DNA of 31,402 bases, taken from a virus. Position numbers and translations under genes: made by a program. This document shows, piece after piece, positions 23,201-30,450 of this stretch (its first letter is position 1; the number at the start of each line of letters is the position of its first letter). The DNA lies in IMG/VR virus record IMGVR_UViG_3300010883_000248, positions 1-31,402 of that record. The stretch is one strand, 5' to 3'. The notes below the pieces were generated by a model. It saw only the letters and a list, made by a program, of their open reading frames with translations, searched no databases and had not been told where the DNA came from.

Positions 23201-23431
23201 ATGTGTGGGTGCCAATGCAGCTAAACTGGTAAACCACCAATTTAATAAATCAATCAATTCGGGAGAAATCCCTTGGGTCTTGGAGTGAACAATGTCACCA
23301 CCAACATAAATGACATCAGGTTTCAATTCCGCAACTTGACGAAACATATCCTCAAAAGACTCTCTGTATTCTTTATGGCGAGTCAGTCCCCTAAAATGCA
23401 CATCGGCAATGTGTACACAACTAAATTTCAT
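20285..23431 (-). CDS. Single-chain SbcD-SbcC (Mre11-Rad50; T4 gp47-gp46-like) fusion
   Basis: 1048 aa, ATG start with AGGA upstream. Residues 1-360 are an Mre11/SbcD-type metallophosphatase-nuclease: D10-x-H12, GGD (46), GNHD (81-84), H153 and GDIH (185-188). Residues 373-1048 are a Rad50/SbcC-type ATPase: Walker A GRNRSGKSS at 404-412, Q-loop at 523 (SLASQGEMNTF), a long coiled coil, a hook region at 722-729, a signature-like ECASGMEKMM near 957-965, Walker B LIIDEGFGALDE at 986-997 and an H-loop SHVD. The complex processes DNA ends during recombination; T4 gp46/47 drive recombination-dependent replication. Normally these are two genes, here one uninterrupted frame. The ABC signature is degenerate (SGMEK), and the hook is C-x6-C in place of CxxC. 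The primase gene precedes it by seven nt. Confidence 0.93.
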   Translation of the reverse strand: MKFSCVHIADVHFRGLTRHKEYRESFEDMFRQVAELKPDVIYVGGDIVHSKTQGISPELIDLLNWWFTSLAALAPTHVILGNHDGLVLNKHRQDAITPIVKALNNPRIHLYKTSGIYPTGIDGINWGVFSCFDEEGWKDVVPAKGDINIALYHGAVQGSATDINWQIEGEVDTDFFAGFDFAFLGDIHRIQYLDDEKRIAYCGSTVQQNYGEDPGKGFLYWEIDDKDHYTSTFYPVAHRHPFVTLDWDGDVGLVLENARLHPDESRFRIRANDLISQAEIKQLYAVLKKEKKPFEIVFKYEQSDNFSSAIQTADGEIFHEDLRDPKIHMRLLGQYYKEIEISQEMWERIEKLVTKYINQLAGQEQAPRNTCFSIKNLEFENMFLYGKENVINFDKLSGITGIFGRNRSGKSSIAGALMYTLFNTTDRGPIKNIHIINSRKGHCLGRVDFIVNGNLYRAERQSVKHQTRAGQVHAVTHLNLSRLNAEGEVIQDLNGEQRRETEKTMRTLVGTAEDFLLTSLASQGEMNTFIKNRATQRKTILNKFLDLDVFEKMAYLAKEDSAEIKGMLKNVPDKDWDTAIAEKEDRLNNYRLRKEELDKQCADARASLEQQSITLATHKDKDAVTQHDVDDQSAKIEKIKSAQVILKEKIGEMKVNRQDSFLKIERISKLKKQFPVDELKEQLNIQRDLEKSLLELEHTHEKEKNLLKEQKKSVKRLSEVPCGVQFPTCKFIRDSHTNKGLLVIQQKAADDLISSVRASRRALKRLEERKLQSKIDKYTEILQQESGLLLDDSRDEMSLNQLLTQRNKADKLLAESENNLSSMKLRVSSDSNARAVSDLRRKITTLRDKISKLDAKRISASESIALLQKEIKTIAAEKIKYGKLFEEWKCYDILMGAFSKKGIPLQIITSQLPIINAEISKILQGVIGFTVELTAESGSNDMDIIVNYGDSQRIIECASGMEKMMASLAIRVALINVSCLPKTDMLIIDEGFGALDEMNVESCNRLLNSLKKWFKNIMVISHVDAVKDAVDNVLDIDSVGKDARVVYE

Positions 23432-23438
23432 GAAATTC

Positions 23439-24416
23439 CTAAATTATTGATCCGCTCTTAATCTTGCGGATCATATGATAAAGACGATCTGAACTCTTCC
23501 AAACTGGCGCAGATTCCCTTCTTTTGTTAAAAACGTCTCTATTCATAGAACCAACATCCTCATATCCTGTAACATCCATCATCCTCACTTCCACACCAAA
23601 CTCACTCAAGAGCTTAGCGAATTTGTGTGATTTTCTTTCAGCATCCGGATCCAGTGCCAGCAAAATCGGTGTCTGGTTTTTAACAATTTTCTGAAATATC
23701 TCGTGATCTTTCTGAAGGCTACAGCCCAAAATACAACTGGCATTATCATTGCATTTCATAAGATCAAAAGGGCCTTCCACCAGTGTTAGCTCTTTTTTCC
23801 AATCAATATTTAATTCGTTGAAAACCACAGATTTTTTTGGCACCTTGGAATTTAAATATTTCATTTGTGAACCGGAATCAATCGTTCTTGCCACCAAATA
23901 ATTTAGTTCACCCTCATCATCAAAAGAAGGAACAATAAGACGGCGCCGATATCGACCCTGCAAACACGTACCCAATTTATAATACCAGAGATCCCTTTCA
24001 TTTAGCTCTCTGGAAATCGCATACTTTAAAACAGCCATGGCATCCGGATCGATACATCGACATGCAACCACTTCTGTGAGGGGGGTGAATTTGGCAGGTA
24101 GCTCAACCTTAAGCTCTTGTTCAGGTGCATTTTCCCCTTCTCTAACGAGCCTAAGCTTACCACCAAAGATCCCGACACATTCTTCCACCAAAGAAGGTCT
24201 GTACTTACGAACTAGGCTAACTGGAGACCGACCCTTAAGATCGCAAACCCAACAGTGATAGTTGCCAGTGTCTAACTTAACAATGAGTTTTCTTTTCTCG
24301 GTTCCTGCTTTTCCACAATTTGGGCACTTGAACGCAAAATTCAACCCATCAGTGCTTCTATCACAAGATCCCAAAGCCTTTTTAAGAAAAGACAGCCTAC
24401 CTCTCAAATTGCTCAT
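23439..24416 (-). CDS. DnaG-type DNA primase (T4 gp61-like)
   Basis: 325 aa, ATG start without a strong Shine-Dalgarno. An N-terminal zinc-binding domain has CPNC at 31-34 and CWVC at 55-58. The middle holds the RNA polymerase core pattern RRRLIVPSFDDEGELNYLVA and KYLNS. A Toprim domain follows: TLVEGPFDLMK with the catalytic Glu214, and LLALDPDAERKSHKFAKLL with D256 and D258. Primases lay down RNA primers on the lagging strand; T4 gp61 is of similar size (342 aa) and works with the gp41 helicase. No helicase domain is attached and none is encoded nearby in the window. It sits between the resolvase and SbcCD fusion genes in a compact cassette. Confidence 0.9.
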   Translation of the reverse strand: MSNLRGRLSFLKKALGSCDRSTDGLNFAFKCPNCGKAGTEKRKLIVKLDTGNYHCWVCDLKGRSPVSLVRKYRPSLVEECVGIFGGKLRLVREGENAPEQELKVELPAKFTPLTEVVACRCIDPDAMAVLKYAISRELNERDLWYYKLGTCLQGRYRRRLIVPSFDDEGELNYLVARTIDSGSQMKYLNSKVPKKSVVFNELNIDWKKELTLVEGPFDLMKCNDNASCILGCSLQKDHEIFQKIVKNQTPILLALDPDAERKSHKFAKLLSEFGVEVRMMDVTGYEDVGSMNRDVFNKRRESAPVWKSSDRLYHMIRKIKSGSII

Positions 24417-24431
24417 TAAGTAAATGTATCA

Positions 24432-25010
24432 TCAATTGAGTGGTATGTTCAAATCGTAGATCAGCGCAGAAGCAATCACATATGCATCAGCCATATCAAA
24501 AACCGAATTATCAAAAATGACTTCACCCTTTCTAGGACCTGATTTAAGGGTTTTCATTGGCCACTGATATCCTGGATGTTCTCTCTCAATACGATCGGAA
24601 ACCCAGTCATGAACTTGATGCTTGGTAGGTTTACCGCCATGGCTCTTACGAATAATGCGAATTCCCAAAGTTTTGCGAGCAGCGTTAACATTCAGATGCC
24701 TAGGTTCCAAACCTAAAATCTGATAGCTGAGAAGCGAAACAATTCCATTGAAACGTGCCAAAACTGATAGCGTTTTTGCCGAAGAAAGCCCAGGACGAAA
24801 AGCCTGCAAGTTTTCTTCAATAGAGATCCATTTTATTTTGTGTTGCTTTGCAAGTTTTTTTAAGCATTTTTGTACTGCATCAGCTTTTTTGTAAGTTCCT
24901 TTTATTTTTTGCAAATTGATGCTACCGATATCCACCAGCTTACCGGCGGGTGTCACAATACACCAACCTGTACAGGAAGTGCTCACATCTAAACCAAGTA
25001 TTAAATCCAT
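24432..25010 (-). CDS. RuvC-like Holliday junction resolvase
   Basis: 192 aa; ATG overlaps the preceding stop (TAATG). The RNase H-fold catalytic acids are visible: D8 in LGLDVSTSCTGW, E65/E66 in WISIEENLQAF, and D172/D175 in FDMADAYVIA. Between them is the helical segment LSSAKTLSVLARFNGIV, typical of phage and poxvirus-type RuvC relatives. The length matches RuvC (about 170-190 aa). It likely cleaves branched DNA during recombination and before packaging, the role filled in T4 by the unrelated endonuclease VII (gp49). It begins the DNA-processing cassette and is coupled to the end of the LamG-protein gene, so recombination and structural genes share a transcript here. Confidence 0.88.
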   Translation of the reverse strand: MDLILGLDVSTSCTGWCIVTPAGKLVDIGSINLQKIKGTYKKADAVQKCLKKLAKQHKIKWISIEENLQAFRPGLSSAKTLSVLARFNGIVSLLSYQILGLEPRHLNVNAARKTLGIRIIRKSHGGKPTKHQVHDWVSDRIEREHPGYQWPMKTLKSGPRKGEVIFDNSVFDMADAYVIASALIYDLNIPLN

Positions 25011-28000
25011 TAAAAATCTATTTTTACTCTAAAAAACAACTTATCTTGATCACGTTTCATCACTGGTTGTGCCAGATTGGTTCTTGCTATAATATTAAAG
25101 TTATTATCATGAAAGTTCAATCCGGTGATATAAACAAATTGCGAATTTTTGTCGTTTATGTTGTCCGACGGAAGAAGCTTTTGATATCGGGGGTTGGATG
25201 AAGAATTAAACATTCCGGCCGGAGCAGGAATCATCATTTCCAAAACATGCACATTTCTATCACCTTGAAACTCAATAGAATATGCCTCGTGAGATGCTAC
25301 AGCTTGATCCCCTGCAACAATGACTGTTCCTAACTCAACTCCATCTTCCTCATACGCCTTCAGGCCCGGGGTACGCAGGTCAGATATTTGTGCTGCATTA
25401 AATCCAAATGTGTAAATGTGTGGAGACTTAATGGCAATCAATCCATCGTCATAAAAAACATTCCCAACACTATTCCATTTTGCATGGGGAGTTTTGGAAT
25501 CAGCACGATACAAATTTCCGTCACCGTTATCACGCAAAACCATGCTCAATGGAGCCTTGAAATCGCTTGATTCTTCGGATTTCACCAGCCCCAATATGCC
25601 CCTGATTGTAAGCGAACCAGGCTGAATACGATCGCCATAATACAGGTTTGAAACATTAAAAAATGACACCATGTTGCTGCTGTTGTCCATCAAACCTGTG
25701 CCTACTGCCGTTATGGCACCCAGCTTTGCGACCGAATCCGGATCAACACCTTCCGGAAGATTGCTGGTAGATATTGCCTTTAATCCATTGGGAAAAAGGG
25801 CCGGCCAATAAGGTGTGGCTCCCATCACTGCATCACCTAGATTGCTTGTGGCACTACTCTGGTAATAGGCATTTGCCGGATCAATCGCAGCCATTTTATC
25901 CATAGTCCACATAGGGTCGGGAGGAGTTCCGTCTTCGGAGGGCTCAAGCTCTCCCTGGTATATCATGTCATTGAGTGTAATCAGGCTAAAGTCCAAAATC
26001 CCTTTGTCTGATACAAACTTATCTAAAAGGCTACCAGATTTGGGAGAAAACACATCGGCCTTGTAATCTAAAAATGGATTGGCTTTATCAAACTGCACCA
26101 GATCCAAGCTATCACTCCCTTGCAGCGCGCCAATAATTGAATCTGTTCCGCTGACCAACATGGGAAAATAGGGTCGAAATAGCCCGTTATCACATGGCAT
26201 GATCAACGAATTAGCCTTGGCAATTTTTTCCTTACCTGCTGTTCCATATCCCAATAATGATGTCTTTGCCCCGTAGTCAGCCGGACTTTCCAACTCTGTT
26301 CCAAATCCATCGGTTGCGATTATGGCGGTGTTGTTGGTGAAGGTGGCGGATAACTTGTCAGGAACTAGAGAAGCCGTCAGGTTATAAAGTCGGGGATATT
26401 TTTTATTTGCAAAATCTCTTAAAAAATTAGGAAGATTAATTTGCAGGCAGTTTGTCGTAAAAGCCAGTTTCACATTAAACGGCGTGACCGTATCTTCATA
26501 GTTGGTTGCAGCGATGGTGCTAATTTCCGCTCCAGATTCATCGTAAATTGTAGTCGCTGCCGGATTGCACTTATAAAAAGGTGTCCATGCTACCTCACGT
26601 TTTGGAGTTTCCTTCACAAACGCCACGGGAAGATAGAACATCAGTTTTTGTTTTGGCTTGAGGGGCGGAAGGCCCGTGTATTGTACTCCATCAACTTCCA
26701 GGGTATGAACAGAAAGATCAGGATTAAAAATTTTACCAGTTCCGGCGGCAGCAGCGGCTATTTGGCCCCCGTAATGAATTCCCTTAGAGGAAAAATTCTG
26801 TATCATGTTATAGTTGAGCGTCGTCTGTGACCGCTTGGCTATAAGATCCGGATCAATTCCATATTGCCAGATTCTCAACTCATGCACCTCAGCCTGAAGA
26901 TCATGTTGAAAACTAAAGTTTGTTGGAGATATGGTTTTGTCTGGCCGCAAAGTTGGAAGACCAAAAGCCGGTGACGAGTTGTTATTGAAAAACAGCGCAA
27001 TTTCACTATCATTGGCTGCTGCATTTCGTCCCTCATAATAGTTTCCAATGAAAAGCGCGTCTGGATCTGAGACAGTACCTTCGCCACTTGGAAGTGCACT
27101 GGGAAAATATGCCGGCATGATGGAGGCTGACGGGATGCTGAATCTTCCTGTAGCATCCACTTTTCCATCAATTATAAAATGCCCTTCTTTCCCTTGCTGC
27201 GTGGGAGACCAGCGAATTGCAACATGGTGCCAGTGATTGTGGTATAATGATGCTGAACTCACAAAAATCATGTCTTTGCGCCAGCCCGGGCGGTTTGCCC
27301 TATAATTCACGATCCCGGCAACTTCACGCACATCATAATTATTGGGCACAGGTGTGCCGGCAGTCATGCCGGTATCTACACCTAGCGGTTGAAGCAATGT
27401 TACATCACGTGGAGCGACATCAGCGCTGTGCGAAAGCTGCAACATAATCTTAAAATCAGACGGATTGTTTTGAAGATCACGCTGGCTTCCAGTTACCAAT
27501 GAAATCGCATAACAAGAAGACATGTGCATGATCGTACCCGCCGGGAATTCGCCCTGATCATCCAGTTTATTATATCGAGGATTGATCCAGAACTCAAACG
27601 TGAAACCATTGCGAGGTCGATACGGAGTATACAAAAATGACTTGTTTGTCACAATCTGTGACTTGATCGTGTCGGTGGCATTAATGCCATCAACACTAAG
27701 AAATGATGATGTGGATGCCGGATAAATCAGCGCTGTCCCGTTGGTGGGTACCCCAGTTGCCAGTGCATCATCGTTATACCCATGTGCATGATTGAGTGAA
27801 CTAGTAAAAAAATTCAGACAATTAAAATTTGTATATGCCCAATTCATTCCTGGATATTGATGCTTGTAATTGTAAGCCAGCGTCTTACGAACAAAGTTTT
27901 TGGCCAGGCTAGCCGTTGTTAGTGTAGGGGCAGAGCGAAAATGACTTATCGATACCTGTTGCTGCTTGCGACGTGAGGAGGGCAGCATGCGCACTAAATT

Positions 28001-28282
28001 CATATAGCCATCAACTATATCTAGCGCATTAGCATTTGGGATTAGTGACAGAGTTTCATTGGCAACTTTCAATGCATCAAGAGCATTGATTAATACTGAT
28101 TCACCAAAAGCAGTCTTCTGATTCTCGTTCAGGAACTCAGCGTCTTTTTCTATTGGGGATCTTTGAGCATATACATATACGGAACCGGTAACACCATGTG
28201 AACCGGTGCTAAAAGATCTACTTGGATGAGTCTCCAAAGTAGATACATCAAAATTTCTGGGCGTAAGTGCAATAACTGACAT
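25010..28282 (-). CDS. Large virion appendage protein with LamG-like domain
   Basis: 1090 aa, ATG start with only a weak Shine-Dalgarno (GAAAG). The N-terminal 40 residues contain RSFSTGSHGVTGSVYVYAQR. Residues about 225-480 form a LamG/concanavalin-like jelly roll: GFTFEFWINPRY, HWHHVAIRW, GHFIIDGKVD, ALFIGNYYEG and VHELRIWQYGIDPDLI. Such domains often bind sugars. A long beta/loop-rich region follows. The last 70 residues (FNSSSNP, then ARTNLAQPVMKRDQDKLFFR and KIDF at the end) match the end of the adjacent 431-aa protein. No signal peptide or membrane segment. A receptor-facing fibre or baseplate-associated role is likely from domain content and location; the exact T4 counterpart is unknown. 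Confidence 0.8.
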   Translation of the reverse strand: MSVIALTPRNFDVSTLETHPSRSFSTGSHGVTGSVYVYAQRSPIEKDAEFLNENQKTAFGESVLINALDALKVANETLSLIPNANALDIVDGYMNLVRMLPSSRRKQQQVSISHFRSAPTLTTASLAKNFVRKTLAYNYKHQYPGMNWAYTNFNCLNFFTSSLNHAHGYNDDALATGVPTNGTALIYPASTSSFLSVDGINATDTIKSQIVTNKSFLYTPYRPRNGFTFEFWINPRYNKLDDQGEFPAGTIMHMSSCYAISLVTGSQRDLQNNPSDFKIMLQLSHSADVAPRDVTLLQPLGVDTGMTAGTPVPNNYDVREVAGIVNYRANRPGWRKDMIFVSSASLYHNHWHHVAIRWSPTQQGKEGHFIIDGKVDATGRFSIPSASIMPAYFPSALPSGEGTVSDPDALFIGNYYEGRNAAANDSEIALFFNNNSSPAFGLPTLRPDKTISPTNFSFQHDLQAEVHELRIWQYGIDPDLIAKRSQTTLNYNMIQNFSSKGIHYGGQIAAAAAGTGKIFNPDLSVHTLEVDGVQYTGLPPLKPKQKLMFYLPVAFVKETPKREVAWTPFYKCNPAATTIYDESGAEISTIAATNYEDTVTPFNVKLAFTTNCLQINLPNFLRDFANKKYPRLYNLTASLVPDKLSATFTNNTAIIATDGFGTELESPADYGAKTSLLGYGTAGKEKIAKANSLIMPCDNGLFRPYFPMLVSGTDSIIGALQGSDSLDLVQFDKANPFLDYKADVFSPKSGSLLDKFVSDKGILDFSLITLNDMIYQGELEPSEDGTPPDPMWTMDKMAAIDPANAYYQSSATSNLGDAVMGATPYWPALFPNGLKAISTSNLPEGVDPDSVAKLGAITAVGTGLMDNSSNMVSFFNVSNLYYGDRIQPGSLTIRGILGLVKSEESSDFKAPLSMVLRDNGDGNLYRADSKTPHAKWNSVGNVFYDDGLIAIKSPHIYTFGFNAAQISDLRTPGLKAYEEDGVELGTVIVAGDQAVASHEAYSIEFQGDRNVHVLEMMIPAPAGMFNSSSNPRYQKLLPSDNINDKNSQFVYITGLNFHDNNFNIIARTNLAQPVMKRDQDKLFFRVKIDF

Positions 28283-28301
28283 CTTTCACACAAAATTTGA
28301 C

Positions 28302-29597
28302 TTAAAAATCAAGTCGGACTCGGAACGTTATATCCTTCTGGTCATTTTTTTCAATGGGCCGAGACATTTTTGCCACAGCCAACAGTGTATCTGACGCATC
28401 ATATAGGCCAATTGTTGTTGGCATGGAAAACGCACGTGAAGTGGCATCATTGCCATCAATTACTACAATGGAATTTTTGCTATCAACAAATGTTGGATTA
28501 GATGAATAATTGAACTCATCGGCTCCAGCCCGACAGAAAATCAGGGTAGAATTAATTTGTGTTTGATTTTGAAATGTGGTAGCCGTCAAAGAAGAACCCG
28601 ACTGAAAGCGACAGCCAGCAAAATGATCAATAATATTATCCATTGAAGCCGACACTAAAAAGTCTGGAATAAATTTGGCTTTTGGATTCTCTCCTCCCGG
28701 GGTCCCAATGATAGTTTTTCCTGCTGCAATAACGTCACCATCAATGGTATGTTGAGTTGACATTGCATCGATTGTACCACTACAAAACTGGCTTCCTGAA
28801 ATTACCTTATCCAGGTTTAAAATAACAGTTCCTTCATCATAATAAATCAGTCCTACACTTTCTGCTGTATTGGAAGAATCGCACAACCGTCCAACGTCAC
28901 CCCCATATACACTTTTTTGCTGATTCTGTGAAGAACCAATGTCAGTAATGATCATCGCACTTCCTGTAGAAGTGGAATTGATATTCGTGCCTAGTGTAGG
29001 TTGATTGGTAAAAGGTGACCATGCGTTTCTAACGCCTGCTGATGTACCACCTGCATTCCCAGTATCTATAACCATCGCAGCCGTTGTGAACATCTTAAGG
29101 GCAAACGTTTCTCTCTTGATGTTGTCCCTAGAAAATAACCTCTTAAAACTTAAGAATAATGCGTTGTCAATTGTATCACTTGAATTTGATGATCCTATGG
29201 GACTATAAAACCGACCCGTCGCATTTCCAAGCAATAATTGTGCATATTGCTTATAGATGTCTATTTTTTCTCTCATCATTAATGATGTGGAAGGAAACAA
29301 GAGTTTTCCATTCGCATCCTCACCAGTAGATGATGTCAATACTGTGGTTCCTGAATAATACAGGCCCATGGTCATATCAACTATAGGATTTGCAGTTTGG
29401 AGTGTAAATGCCTGATCATAAACAGTTTGAAACAGCGAAGATGTAACGCCTGGGCCGATACCCCCGGTCACAAATACCTGCATTTTTTTTCTAGTAGTAC
29501 TACCCGAAATGTCAGCCTGAATTATATCAATTAATTGATTTAAGTTTGACTTTGACGTCTTTACGTCTTTAGGATTAAGGGGTTTAAAAATTGCCAT
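28302..29597 (-). CDS. Virion structural protein sharing C-terminal motif with the LamG protein
   Basis: 431 aa, ATG start with GAGG upstream. The N-terminus (DVKTSKSNLNQLIDIIQADI, then KKMQVFVTGGIGPGVTSSLF) is helical; the rest is Ser/Thr/Gly/Asn-rich and probably beta. The last 70 residues contain DEFNYSSNPTF, MPTTIGLYDASDTLLAVAKM, SRPIEK and a final FRVRLDF, aligning with the C-terminus of the next gene's product. The final strand recalls the C-terminal strand of T4 baseplate protein gp8 (NILFTF), but this is too short to prove relation. No enzyme motif is seen. A baseplate or tail-fibre connector role is suggested by neighbours; function is not established. Confidence 0.75.
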   Translation of the reverse strand: MAIFKPLNPKDVKTSKSNLNQLIDIIQADISGSTTRKKMQVFVTGGIGPGVTSSLFQTVYDQAFTLQTANPIVDMTMGLYYSGTTVLTSSTGEDANGKLLFPSTSLMMREKIDIYKQYAQLLLGNATGRFYSPIGSSNSSDTIDNALFLSFKRLFSRDNIKRETFALKMFTTAAMVIDTGNAGGTSAGVRNAWSPFTNQPTLGTNINSTSTGSAMIITDIGSSQNQQKSVYGGDVGRLCDSSNTAESVGLIYYDEGTVILNLDKVISGSQFCSGTIDAMSTQHTIDGDVIAAGKTIIGTPGGENPKAKFIPDFLVSASMDNIIDHFAGCRFQSGSSLTATTFQNQTQINSTLIFCRAGADEFNYSSNPTFVDSKNSIVVIDGNDATSRAFSMPTTIGLYDASDTLLAVAKMSRPIEKNDQKDITFRVRLDF

Positions 29598-29619
29598 TCT
29601 TCAATTACCTCATTATTCT

Positions 29620-30330
29620 TTAACTTGCCGTAGTATTTGTGATTTGGGCTTCAATCAAGGTTTGAGCACCGGTAAAAAATCCCTTGATATCGATATATGT
29701 CTTGATCAAATTTTGGTTAGCATATGTTGCAAAAACTGAAAATTGATTGATTGGCCTAGTCGCAACCACGAATGACAACTGGCTTCCTCCCTTTGATGTG
29801 GGCGTTTTATCGGCATTTAAAAGATAAGTTGCAATATTATCAGTGTTTACCATGGGTGTCTGACCCGGAATAAACAAAAACCGATTTTGCAACTTGACTT
29901 CAAAAAGCCCATCCACAAGTTCTGGAGATATTGCTGACTGGTTTGTAATCGCCTGTTGCACAGTTACATTTTTCTTATTGCCACTAACATCAGAACTAAT
30001 TGTCATTGCCAAAACTGTCCCATTTCCTTCCAATGTGGTGGAAAGAGATGGAAGCCGCAACAGGGTATTTGAGCTTAAGCTCAACAACTTATGCCTTAAA
30101 GCAAGATTGCCACGGGTTTGCGCTTCCATTACCGGTGTGTTTTTGATAAGCTTTTCTTTACCAACAGTTGTTCCATATTTTTTAATGATTGTATAATCCA
30201 CCTCATCATCACCCAGTGCAAATTTAACAATTGAAAAAGAGCCATTGTTTAATGCTAAAGCGCGGCGGCCGCTATCAGTTAAAACGGCGTCAATTAATAT
30301 ATTGTTGGTAGAGTTATCAAGAAATCCCAT
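29620..30330 (-). CDS. Conserved phage structural-type protein
   Basis: 236 aa, ATG start with CTGGAGA upstream. The N-terminus is distinctive: MGFLDNSTNNILIDAVLTDS, GRRALALNNGSFSIVKFALG, DDEVDYTIIKKYG. I associate this LDNST/AVLTDSGR/FALGDDEVDY pattern with conserved unnamed proteins of large myoviruses, usually beside tail genes. The remainder is beta-rich with Thr, Ser, Asn and no catalytic motif. It is followed 22 nt later by the 431-aa structural gene, in the same likely operon. It is preceded by a 120-nt AT-rich gap with T and A runs but no hairpin terminator. A tail or baseplate component is the best guess. Confidence 0.72.
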   Translation of the reverse strand: MGFLDNSTNNILIDAVLTDSGRRALALNNGSFSIVKFALGDDEVDYTIIKKYGTTVGKEKLIKNTPVMEAQTRGNLALRHKLLSLSSNTLLRLPSLSTTLEGNGTVLAMTISSDVSGNKKNVTVQQAITNQSAISPELVDGLFEVKLQNRFLFIPGQTPMVNTDNIATYLLNADKTPTSKGGSQLSFVVATRPINQFSVFATYANQNLIKTYIDIKGFFTGAQTLIEAQITNTTAS

Positions 30331-30450
30331 TATTCATCTCCAGTGCTTGCGAAATAAGTATTAATCCAAAAAAAAACCAACTTCCATAAAATAAGCATTT
30401 AAAAACAAAAGTAAACCATAACGAAGAGCCGTCCTAATCCCAAAATACTC

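Noticed and set aside
20285-23431. Sequencing artefact joining separate sbcD and sbcC genes
   Set aside because: The junction at residues 360-373 is in frame and has no leftover Shine-Dalgarno or stop remnant that I can see, so a natural fusion is more likely. Read-level checking was not possible.
30331-30450. Terminator in the 120-nt gap after the FnIII-like gene
   Set aside because: A T-run is present on the coding strand but no inverted repeat precedes it.
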